From Pelagophyceae sp. CCMP2097 (Eukaryota > Sar > Pelagophyceae): a DNA stretch of 64,000 bases. The stretch is taken from positions 938,482 through 1,002,481 of the forward strand of contig MU657165.1 of NCBI GenBank assembly GCA_026770575.1. Reading direction: 5' to 3'. The notes under the pieces were generated by a model. That model was not told the DNA's origin. It was given only the letters and a program-made list of their open reading frames with translations, and made no database searches. This document shows positions 42,140-52,000 of the stretch, in pieces. Both the position numbers and the translations under genes were made by a program. The first letter of the stretch is position 1, and each line of letters opens with the position of its first letter.

Positions 42140-42627
42140 CAGACGCACCACGCGGAGGAGCGCCAGCGCAGAGCGGCGCGGGCGGTCGCCAAAAGACGGT
42201 TATGGGGCTCCATTATGACTTTAAAAGTTTTGAAGTTTTCATTGAAGTTGCTGCGGAGGTCCGGCGTTAAATTTTGAGTTTTCATTGAAGTTGCTGCGGA
42301 GGTCCGACGTTAAATTTTAAGATTTTCATTGAAGTTGCTGCGGAGGTCCGGCGTTAGGGGTTAGGGTCACACGCTCCGCGCAGTACCCCCCTCGTCCTTC
42401 GAGCCCGCCCGCCGTCGACACCGCGGCCGTATATCCCGCCGTGAATCCATCGCCAATATTGATATCCGGTCGACTGCAGCTGGCTTGCGGCGGGGAAAGA
42501 TCTGGTTCGAAGTAGGGAAGACCGGGGATCGGGCCGGTTTAAGTGAAACGCCCCTTAAGCTTGTGAGGCTCCCAGGGGGAGCCGCCGCTCTCCGCCTTGC
42601 CGGGGCGCGGCTGCGTTTCGTCGCGCC
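42140..42627. other. Divergent intergenic region
   Basis: Lies between the exonuclease gene (minus) and the AGC kinase gene (plus). It contains a three-copy tandem repeat at 42235-42356, and a GGGGTTAGGGT stretch right after it. Both promoters should be here. Confidence 0.4.
42235..42356. repeat. Three-copy 43-44-bp tandem repeat
   Basis: TTTTCATTGAAGTTGCTGCG followed by GAGGTCCGGCGTTAAA repeats three times with period 43-44 (cores at 42241, 42284 and 42328). It is AT-richer than its surroundings. Confidence 0.9.
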
Positions 42628-45056
42628 ATGGGCGTCGAGGGGCGGGGGCGGGGGCGGGACTCGCCGGCGATGCGTGCTGCGCGAGAGGTGGCCGCCGAAC
42701 CTCGTGGGGCGCCGCGGCAGCACGGCCTCCGTCCCAGCAAGGCCTCCGTCCGCGGCGTCGCCACAGAGGTGACGCTGCGCGACTTCGTCCTCCTCTCCAA
42801 GCTCGGCGAGGGTGGCTTCGGCAAAGTCCTGTGAGGAATACCGCCACGGGGGGCGCCCGGCCCCGCCCACCCATCGAGAGCGGCCCTGGCGCTTTGCAGC
42901 GGCGAGTGCGTCTGCTATTAGCTTGGCGCGGAAGAAGGCGGGCGGCACGATGCACGCGATCAAGGTGCTGGACAAGGCGGCGTTGCTAAAGAAGGGCGAC
43001 TCGACCGTTCGGCACGTCCTCGAGGAGAACGCCATCTTAAAGACGCTGCACCACCCGTTCGTGCTGCAGCTGCACTACGCGTTCCACGACGAGTACCGAC
43101 TCTACCTCGTCACGCAGTGGGTCGGGGGCGGCGATTTGTTCGAGCACCTGGAGCACCAGGGCCACTTTCCGGAGAAGTGGGTCGCGTTTTATACGGCCCA
43201 AATCGTCTGCGGCGCCCCGCGCCCGAATAAGGAAGACGCGGCGCGACGCATTGGGCATGCGGGGGTGGCGGCCGCCCCGGATCGCGTCTGTAGGCGCCCT
43301 GGCGTACGTGCACCTGCACGGCATCGTGTATCGCGACCTCAAACCCGAGAACGTGCTCCTCGGCCTCGACGGCTACTGCGTCCTGGCCGACTTCGGCCTC
43401 GCGAAGAAGATCCTCAGAGACGCGGAGCTGCCCCAAAAGCGGCGAGACGGAGAGACGGAGCTCAAACTGCTGCTGCAGCCGGACGGCGGCGACGAGGTGG
43501 TTTGCGGCGACGAGGTCGTGGGCCCGCTCTTGGACGCCGAGGCGGACGCGGTCATCGCTTCAAGCGCTCGATCGATGCTCGGCCGGGATTTGAGCGCGAC
43601 GCGCGGGCAGCGGCCTTCGATGGACCGGTGCAACACGTTCTGCGGCACGGCGCTGTATTTAGCACCAGAGGTCATCTCGAAGATGCCCTACGGCCCGAGC
43701 GTCGACTTGTGGACGCTGGGCTGCCTCCTCGTCGAGATGCTGACGGGGACGCCGCCCTTCGTCGCCACGGACGTACAATCTTTGATGAAACAAATTACTT
43801 CCGCTGAGCCCGTACTGGACTCTGGCGTAGACGTCTCCCCAGAGGCGCGCGCGCTCATCTTTCGCTTGCTGGACCGCGACCCGAAAAGACGCATCGGCTG
43901 CTCGCCGACGGCCATGAGCGACGACGTGGCCGTCAAGGGCCACGCCTTCTTTTCGGGCGTCGACTTTGAGGCCCTCGTGCAGAAGAAGATTGACGCGCCG
44001 TACCTCCCGACGACCGAGGCCCTCCTCGGCCCGACGCGGTCGGGGCCCTTGCAGTCGGGTTTGCCCTCTCCCTTGGACGCGTTTGAAGATTTTGTGGCTC
44101 AGGATGAGGCAGACCGAATCAACGCCTCCGAGGCCGCCGAGCTCGGCGACCGCCAGCGCCGACGCCCCGACGCGCCGAGACGACGGGGCGCCACCGCAGA
44201 GAGCGCCACCGCTGAGAGGCGCGGCCTTTCGGCGGCACGGTGCGCCTCGCGACGCCCTCTGGTCCTAGGCGACTACGCGCGGCTGGGCCGCCTCGACTCG
44301 CTGCTGCGCGCGCTGGACGACGGCGCGGACGTGAACATGGCTCTGCCGGACGACCGCACTCTCCTGCAGATAGCCGCGGCCGAGGGCCACACGGCGTGCG
44401 TGCGTCTGCTCATCGACCGGGGAGCGTCCGTGGAGCACACGGACCGCTTCGGTTTGAGCGCGTTGGAAGACGCGGACCGCGAGGGCCACGAGGCGGTGGC
44501 GCTGCTCCTGGTCGAGGCCGGAAGCAAGCTGCCCGCGACGGTGGCCTCGCAGCAGCTCCTCGACGCCGCCCTGCGAAACGACGTCGCCCAGGTCGCCCAA
44601 GTCCTCGGCCAGGGCGCAGACGTCAACACGTCCATGGCCCACGACCAGCGCACCGCCCTCCACGTGGCCGCCATGGAGGGCCACGTCTCGACGGCGCCAA
44701 AGCGGCGCCGCAGAGGGGCCCGGGCGAGAGGCGCCCTCGCGCATTTTCAAAAACGGCCCGCGCAGGTGGCGCTGCTGCTGGAGAAGGGCGCCGACGTGAA
44801 CGCGCGGGACCGCTGGGGCCGCACGCCTCTGCAGGACGCCACGTTCGAGCGCCACGGAGCCGTCGAGCGCGTCCTCCGCAGCCACGGCGGGAAGTCCGGA
44901 CCCAGCCCGAGCCACTCGCTCCGCGCCGGACAGCCGAGCTTCAAGGCCTTCTCCAACCTCATACCGAGCAGCCCGTCGTTCAAGCCCAGAGGCCTGTCCA
45001 CCTCCGGAGAAGGCTCAGGCGACTCCGTCCAGTCCGGCGCGTGCGCCGTCTCGTGA
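42628..45056 (+). CDS. AGC-family protein kinase with C-terminal ankyrin repeats
   Basis: Exons 42628-42830, 42922-43208 and 43294 onward to 45056, with one further likely intron near 44682-44765. The kinase has [18 protein letters not shown], the AGC-type [12 protein letters not shown] catalytic loop, [20 protein letters not shown] and [15 protein letters not shown]. Between DFG and the CGT/APE segment there is an insert of about 60 residues, acidic and Ser-rich, unusual in the activation loop. A C-terminal lobe ([18 protein letters not shown]) is typical of AGC kinases. Ankyrin repeats follow ([48 protein letters not shown]). The second intron must use a GC donor (TCT then GCGGCG). The hydrophobic-motif phosphosite is not obvious. 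Confidence 0.85.
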
Positions 45057-45134
45057 GACGAGGCGCGCGAGGTTCTTGCGTAAACATTGTACATTGTAAG
45101 GATCGCGCGCGCGTCGGCGTGGCGAGGCGCAGTC

Positions 45135-45205
45135 GTTGAGAGTCGGGGCGTGGTCGCGGGCGAGGGGTTATGGTTGGTCCCCTTCGTCCGGTCATGTCGC
45201 TCAAC
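45135..45205 (-). promoter_or_regulatory. Candidate SECIS element in the 3' UTR
   Basis: Read on the minus strand about 75 bp after the stop of the selenoprotein gene: helix I GTTGAG (45200-45205) pairs with CTCAAC (45135-45140). Inside lie the ATGA of the non-Watson-Crick quartet (45192-45195) and its partner GA (45154-45155). Helix II (CGGACGAAGGG against CCCTCGCCCG) has 9 of 11 Watson-Crick pairs, and the apical loop (ACCAACCATAA) contains unpaired AA. This is the SECIS architecture, although the AA lies about 15 rather than 11-12 bases from the quartet. A folding check would decide. Confidence 0.5.
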
Positions 45206-45277
45206 TCGCTTTCCAACGATGCGCCTCGGCGGCGGTGCGCGGGCCCTCGGCTAGGTGCCGGAGGCCTTCAGCTAGTG

Positions 45278-46739
45278 TCAGGTGCCGCGGGCCGCCGGAG
45301 CGCTGGCGTCGAGCTTGCCGACGTAGAGCCCGTCGAACGCGTCGGCGTGGCGCTCCACGGCGCGCGCGAAGCGGCGGACGTCGCGCAGCGCCGGCGCCGC
45401 CGAGGGCGCCGCGGCGAGGATGCCGTCCGCCATCGAGACGATGCGGGCCTGGCGCCAGGGACGCTCGGGCGCCGCGCTCGCGAAAAGAAAGCGATGCACG
45501 AAGATGCACAACGATGCACGAGGAAAGGCCGCGCGGAGGGGGCTTCCTCTCAAAGAAGTACGGCGGGGACTCTCTCGCGGCGCGGCGCGTTTTCTCCGGC
45601 CTCGGACGCCGGCGCGCGCGTGGTCGGCCGCGTGGGACGCGAGCGCCGAGTACGGCCCACCGTCACCTAGGTTTGCTCGCTTCAGATCCACCCTGGCAAT
45701 GTGTGTGAGTGTATGACCCGGCGCCCCCGCGCCTCTGGAGGCGACTCCTTCGAGGCCATCATGCTGCCCGGGCTTTCCGACGGGCACCCCCGGCGCAGTG
45801 TGGTGCCGCCGAAGCCGGCGGCGCGCATGACGTCCTCCTCGTGCGCCGCGTGTTCCTTAAATGCGTCTCGCGCCGACGCGAGCGCTGCGGCGCTCGGCGA
45901 CGCCATGAGCGACCGCAGGCCGTCCGACAGCGCCTAGGGCCACGTTGTAAATCGTCGCACGCGCGCGGCGGCGGACCCGGGTTGCCGACGCGGGGAAGCG
46001 CCGCGTGCTCTGCGTCCATTTCCGCGTGGCCCACGGCGGCGAGCGGCTTCGGTTCGTAGGCGTCGTCGTCGTCCGGCTGCGCGGCGTCGCCGGTCTCCTC
46101 GAAGCCGTCGGCGGTGCTTAGGTTGTCGGGCTTGATTGCGAGGGCAGTGCCGTCATCGAGCGTAACACCAACGCGGCCTTGTGCGTCCACCCCTCTGGCG
46201 ACGGCGCCGCGCTGGCCGTTGCGCTCGGCGGCGGCGACGAGGCCTTTGAGTTCGACGCGCGCGCCGACGGCGAAGCGCAGCTGGGGCTCCAGGATGTTTT
46301 CCAGGGCGCGGAAGGCGCGGTCGCCCCGGTCGTTAAACGACATTGTCTTCGTCGTCACAAACTTCCCCGCGCCGTCGATGACGACGAAGCCGCCGCAGCC
46401 GAGCTGCGCCGGGAAGCGCGGCATGTCGCCGGGCGCGACAAGGCAGTTGGCGCAGGTCTGGAGCATTCGCCGCGAAAAGTCCCGCGCGACCGCCGCCGAC
46501 TCGACGCAGACGCAGAGGAAGAGCACCCGCCCGCCGTACGCGCGCTGCCAGACCTCCATCTGACGCGCGCACGGCGGGCACCCGCCTCAGCCGCCGTTGT
46601 AGAGGTGCAGCACCGCCGGGCGGCCCTGGCCGACGAGGGCGGAGAGGGGCGTCTTGTGCGGCGCTACCGAGCCCGAAGAGACCATCGTCACGTCGAACGA
46701 CGGCACCCCGCGGCCCGCCCACGAGTCGTACGACGCCAT
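45278..46739 (-). CDS. Selenoprotein: thioredoxin-like domain plus hemerythrin-like domain
   Basis: Four exons (45990-46739, 45807-45933, 45620-45666, 45278-45448) close in frame to 364 residues if the in-frame TGA at 46587-46589 is read as selenocysteine (residue 51). The context is LHLYNGG-U-GGCPPCARQ, giving a U-x-x-C pair directly followed by a CPPC thioredoxin-type active site. The fold continues with MPRFPAQLGCGGFVVID (cis-Pro region). A small beta domain (LKGLVAAAERNGQRGAV...DDGTALAIKPDNL) and an acidic linker follow. The C-terminal half has paired His (EHAAHEEDVM, SHAADHARIV, ERHADAFDGLY) like a hemerythrin four-helix bundle. No intron can remove the TGA without deleting CPPC. Role: probably a redox/oxygen-responsive protein. 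Introns 2 and 3 appear to use GC donors. Confidence 0.75.
45671..45697 (+). repeat. Truncated copy of the dispersed short element
   Basis: GTTTGCTCGCTTCAGATCC followed by ACCCTGG, inside intron 2 of the selenoprotein gene; the right half of the near-palindrome is missing. Confidence 0.55.
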
Positions 46740-47281
46740 CGTGCGCGCCGAGCCGCTTAAAGTCGCGGTCTTCCGACTCGACGGACCGTGACAAAATGAA
46801 CCAAGGAGTCGCTAAAAAGTGCGGTCTACTTTGTCAACTGGGGGCTTTTCAAAAATTTAATGGGGCCACTTTTGAAATCAACAACAAGTTCTTGAAGCAA
46901 TTTGGGCCAGCCCCACCCAGGGTGGATCTTAAGCAAGCAAGCAAGGGGTGAGGCATGAGGCATGAGGGTGTTAATTTATAGACCGGAAAGCGGGGTGAGA
47001 TAAGTATCTAACCACTTGATGCGCTTGATCCAAGAGGCAGCCGAGACTGCAATCAAGGAGCGGCTGTTGAAGGGGGTGTTCTTCTTATTCGCTCGGCGAG
47101 CCTTCGAGAGGCTTGGTGATGTTGGCAAGGATGGTTTCGATCGTCAGGGGCGCGGTCCGATGTCGAAGCGCGAAGACGATCCTAGTTGTATACTATAAAC
47201 TGAAACCCTCGTGCCTTCGGCACGCCATGGGCGAGGTGCCCTATGCCACGCACTTGCTCCACGAGTCTGCGAGGGGCCGTT
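46740..47281. other. Intergenic region
   Basis: Between the start of the selenoprotein gene and the end of snurportin (both minus). It holds copy 3 of the dispersed element in inverted orientation. A 60-codon open frame at 47016 (plus) has low GC and no recognisable similarity, so I do not call it. Confidence 0.4.
46911..46942 (-). repeat. Copy 3 of the dispersed short element (inverted)
   Basis: On the minus strand it reads GCTTGCTTAAGATCCACCC then TGGGTGGGG, the same core as at 15555. Confidence 0.75.
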
Positions 47282-48856
47282 TCAGCCTACAAGAAGTCGC
47301 CGCGGTGCGGGCATGAGCCGCCGACCCGGTATCGCGGCGGGCACGCACGAGCACGCCTTGTCGAAGCGCGCGGCGACGCCGCGTACAGGCGGCGCGTCGT
47401 CGGCGTCTTCCTCGTCGCATGGCGGGCGCGGGCTGCCGCCGCCGCAGAGGACGATTTCGTAGCGCGCGAGGTCGCCCGCGCGCGGCGCTTGCCGCGCGCC
47501 GCCGTCGACCGCGGCCACGGCGACGGAATCGCAGGTGCGCCGCGCGCCGCGCGCGTCCGTCTGCAGGACGGCGAAGACGTGGTCGTCGGCCGGGGAGAAG
47601 TAGCGCGTCGTGGCCGCGTCTTTCCACAACAGCACGAGCGGCGTGAGGCCCGGGTCGTAGTGGCCACGCTTGGCGAAAAAGAGGAGGCCGTCCTTGAGGT
47701 AGGGCACCGGCGCAGAGTACGCCGCCGCCAGGCCCGCCGCGTCGCACTCGTAGTACCTACGCCCGCCCGCGCTGCGGCCGAGGCACGGGCCCAGCGAGCA
47801 CCCGCGCTCGCCGACTGTCCTCGTTTGCCGACGGTCCTGGCGCCGGCGCGGCACGGCACGTTTGCAAACGCAAATGCGCCGCCGCCGCGGTCCGCGGGCG
47901 CGCCGACGTCTGCGAGCTGCGAGTGGAGCCAGAAGAAGCGGAATTCGGCAGTGCAGTCGTACATGTTCTGCCGGCCCCAGCATAAAACGTCCACGGCGTA
48001 GTACGTCGCCGTCCGCGCCACGAAGACGCACTCCAAGATCGTGCCCGCCGGCAGCGCAGACTCAAAGTGGCGGTGCCTGGACCCGGCGAATCGAGCGCGC
48101 CGCGTACGAGGTCCCCCGGACAAACCACCGACGGACCACCCACCGCCCACCCACGACGCACACGTATTCGCCGTGCAGCGCGCGCGACGTCGTCCGGTGC
48201 TTGGAGGCGATGACGAGGCAGCGCCGGCCCTCTGGCCGCGCGAGGACGTACCAGCCGTCGCCCAGGGCCGAGCCCCGGCCGTCGAGGCCCTGCGGGATGT
48301 CGACCTAGAGCCCGCGTCGGGGCGGGACCCTCGGCCGCGAGGCCACGCGCCATCCATTCTGGAATACAAAACTCGTTACACCACCTAGGCGACGCGTCAC
48401 GGTCGCCGCCGCGTTCGCAGAGGGCGCGGCCGCCTCCCGTGGAGCCCCCGCGGGCGCGTACGTCTCTGCACGCTTCTTCGTCGCTGCGTCGGCCTTTTGG
48501 CGGCGCGTCGCGCCCGCGTCGGCGGCCGCGCCGGCGGCCGCGCCGTCGTCCATGGCCGCGCCGTCGCGATGCGCGTCGTCGTTTTCGGCGGTTTCGGCGG
48601 CGGCGGCGGCGTCGCGGTCGTCTGCACGGTCGTCGGCCCGCGCCGCGAGCGCGCGCGCGCGCGCGGTGACGTCGCGCCGCGCGTCGCGCGCCGCGTCTCG
48701 CGCCGCGTCGCGCCGCGCGTCGCGCGCCGCGTCTCGCGCCGCGTCGCGCCGCGCGTCGCGCTGGCGCCGCAACGCCGCATCGCGCCGGCGCTCCTGGAAA
48801 CGATCCGCGCGCTCCGCCCAATCACGGGTCGGCGCCACGCGCCGCGGCGCCGACAT
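47282..48856 (-). CDS. SNUPN: Snurportin-1 (m3G-cap binding import adaptor)
   Basis: Binds the trimethylguanosine cap of spliceosomal snRNPs and links them to importin-beta. Five exons (48462-48856, 48351-48384, 48162-48304, 47855-48076, 47282-47756) give 422 residues. The conserved cap-binding core is clear: FCIPEWMVDIPQGLD, WYVLARPEGRRCLVIASK, TILECVF, TYYAVDVLCWGRQNMYDC, FRFFWLHSQL, DGLLFFAKRGHYDPGLTPLV. The N-terminus is Arg-rich and helical (RADRFQERRRDAALRRQRD), fitting an importin-beta-binding domain. It is extended by a repeat-coded RDAARDAARDARR run. The 46-bp second intron (48305-48350) requires a GC donor (ATG then GCGCGT). The C-terminal 70 residues after the core are not conserved. 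Confidence 0.88.
48671..48766 (-). repeat. Minisatellite within snurportin exon 1
   Basis: A GCGTCGCGCCGCG-based unit repeats over about 95 bp and codes for a periodic Arg-Asp-Ala-Ala/Arg-Arg array in the importin-binding N-terminus. Confidence 0.8.
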
Positions 48857-49066
48857 CGCGCGCGGAGGCGCCGACCACGCGCACGGCCGCCCGTCCGGGG
48901 ACTCGGTACCGCGGTATTAGATATCGGTAGTACCGCTAGGCCCTATATATATATAAGAAAAAGTACGGCGATCGATCTCCGCGCGGCCGCGCCGCTAGCC
49001 CAAGGCCCGCCCCCCCCCCCGGTCTGGACTTTTGCGAGTCGTGTCACGGTATGACTCTTCGCCGTT

Positions 49067-52000
49067 TTAGCGCGCTTGGTCGGCGTCTCGGAGGGCCTGC
49101 TGGAAGGCGGGGAGGTTACCGCCCGCGTCGCACATTTGGTAAAAGTGGGACTGCGGGTCGGCGAGGAGTTTCGCCGGCGAGTCGTCCTCGGCGAGGCCGC
49201 CCTGCGCGAGTACGAGGACGCGGTCGCAGTGGACGATGGTGCCGAGGCGGTGCGCGATGGTGATGCGTGTGGCCGTGCTGAGCGGCCCGCAGCGGAGGAG
49301 GTCTTGGATGCGCGCGTCCGTCGTTTGGTCGACGTTTGCCGTCGCCTCGTCCATGAGCACGAGGCGCGACTTGCGCGCGATGGCCCGCGCCAGGCACAAA
49401 AGCTGCCGCTCGCCGAGCGAGAGGTTGCCGCCGAATTCGGAGCACACGAAGTCCAAAGCGAGCTCGGCGACGGCCTCGTTCGCGGCGCCGTTTGCGTCTG
49501 CGTTGGTGGCGCCGCCGCGCGATTGCTCCAAAGCGAAGACGAGGTCGGCGTCGGACCGCTCGTCGAACATGTCGAGGTTGTAGCGCACGGTGCCGGCGAA
49601 GATGGTCGGGTCCTGCGGCACGATTGCGATCTTGCCGCGGAGCGCGCGCAGGCCGACTGTCGCAATGTCGATGCCATCGATGAGGACGCGGCCGGCCTCG
49701 ATGGGGTAGAGGCGCAGCAGGCACTGCAGCAGCGTCGACTTACCCGCGCCCGTGCGGCCGCAAATGCCGAAGGACTTGCCCGCGTCGAACGTCACCGACA
49801 GACTTTTCAGCGCCGGAGAGGCTTGAGTCGAGTAGCGCATGGTGACGTTTTCGAACCTGACCTCGCCGGGCGTGGTGACGAGCCATTTGGCGTCGTCGGT
49901 TTGGAGGTCTAGCGGCGGTTCCGACGGATTCTCGAGATACTCCAAGATCCTTTCAACCGCGTTGAGCGCCAGCTCCAGATCCGTGTACGTCCGCAAGAGC
50001 ATGATCATGGCGCCGGTGAAACCGACTGCGTACGTGAGGACGAGGCCTGCTTGGGGTGGAGAAAGCGCGGCAGACGAGTACAAAACGACCGTCGTCAAGC
50101 CCTGCACGACGGCGCCCAGCGCATTCAAACGAATCGAGAGCCAAAAGTTGACGGCGTTGAGGTGCAGCTCGGCCGAGTTGGTGCGGTCGACCAACATTGA
50201 AAACTTTGCGGAGAAGCACGTCACCGCGCCGTCGAAGGCGCGGAGCGTGGCCAAGCCGTTGAGGCTCTCGTTGAAGCAGGAAAACACCTAGGGACAGGGC
50301 CATTCTATGGACGGCGACGGCAAATCAGATACTGACCGGCGACTTGGTCGTCGAGTCGATTCGCTTGAGGTCGCGCGCCACTCGGAGGTACGCGATGCAG
50401 ACTTTGTACGAGATATACAGCACGGGGAAGAAGCACGGCAGCAGCAGCGGCACGTGCGCGCCAATCGCAAAGAGCGAAACCAGAGGCTGGACGGCGCCTC
50501 TGATGACAAAGGTGACCGAGTTGCCGACTTGGCGGTCCACGGCCTGGATGTCGGTCGAGAAGCGGTTCTGGATTCGTCCGACGGGCGACCGGTCGTACCA
50601 GCTCGTCTTGCTGCGCAGCACGGCCCAGCTCAGGCGCTCGTGCAGCGCCTTGCTCGCCTTGATGACGCCCCAGTTTGAGGCGACCATGGCGAGGAAGAGG
50701 TCCAGGACGAAAAAGGCCGTCCAGGCGACGTAGACGAACATGGCGCGGCCAACGGGGGCCTCGCCTTTCTCCATACCCGCGATCCAGTCCGTCAACGCGT
50801 TGGACTGGAGGTACTTGAACGGCGGCGCAACGACGAAGAGCAGGCAGCCCAGGCCGAACCAGAATCCCGCCGAGCCGAGGTAGAGACCGAAAACCTTGAT
50901 CGCCGGTGCGCCCGCCTTGCGCTCCTCGGCGCCGACGAGGCGCCCGGCCGCGAGGCGCGACGACTCGTCCTTGTGCTTCGGCGCCTCGGCCTGCTTCTTC
51001 GCCACCGCGACGACTTGGCCGCCCGCGGCGGCCGCCGCCTTGTCCTCGAGCTCTGCGAAGAGCGCTTTCCCGCGCTGCGTCGTGCGCAGGGCGGCGGGCT
51101 CGCCCTGGGCGGCGATGGTACCGTCTGCCGCGACGACGACGACGAGGTCCGCGGCGGAGAGGCCGAGCGAGACCTGGTGCGTGGCGAGAACGACCGTCTT
51201 GCCCTTGCGCACGAGGCGCTCGAGGATGACCCTGGTGTAGAGGTGTTCGCCGACGTGGACGTCGACGGCGGAGAGCGGGTCGTCGAGGACGTATACGTCT
51301 GCGTCTTGATACAAAGCCCGCGCCAGCTGGATGCGTTGCTGCTGGCCGCCGCTGAGCGAGATGCCGCGCTCGCCGACCTCAGTCAAGTCGCCGGCGGGGA
51401 ACTGCGCTAAATCGTCGGTTAGAGCGCACGCCTCGACGACGTCGAGGTACTTCTTTTCCTCGTACGCCCTGCCGAAGGTGATATTGTGGCGCAGCGTCGC
51501 GTTTTGGCACCACGACTGCTGCGCGCAGTAGGCGAGGCTCCCGCGCACTTTAGCGGACCCGCGGACCTGCACAATCTCGCCGAGGATGGCCGCCAGGAGC
51601 GAAGACTTGCCGCCGCCCGTGATCCCCACCACGACGCACAACTGGCCCGGCGCCACGTGCAGATCGATGCCGCGGAGCGTCAGCAGCTTTCGGCCCTCGC
51701 CCGACTTTTCCTCGTCGTCGCCGAGGAGCGGCGACTCTACGGCGCCGTCGTCACTTTTGGTCTTGAGGCCTCCCCAGATAAAGTCCGATTTGGTGATTGC
51801 GATTGCGCCCTTTTGCAGCCCGTCATCGTCGTCCTTTTTCAGCGCTCGAGCGTCCACCTCGGGCGCGTCGAGGAAGGCCTCGATTCGTTGGAGTGAGAAG
51901 TACCCTGTTGCGATATTGTTGACGTTGGACGGCACCTGCGCCAGCACGACTCGCAGGTTGTCCAGCAGCGTCAACACGGTGAACCCCGTCGCGGCATCAA

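Noticed and set aside
42353..42366. Interstitial telomere (TTAGGGGTTAGGGT)
   Set aside because: Barely two units; it can arise by chance next to the tandem repeat.
46587..46589. TGA explained by a short intron
   Set aside because: A GC-AG intron ending at the CAG before the next ATG would be about 33 bp and would delete the CPPC active site. This is less likely than selenocysteine, though a sequencing error is not excluded.
47016..47198. 60-codon frame in lower-GC intergenic DNA
   Set aside because: Short, no similarity and composition unlike the neighbouring genes.
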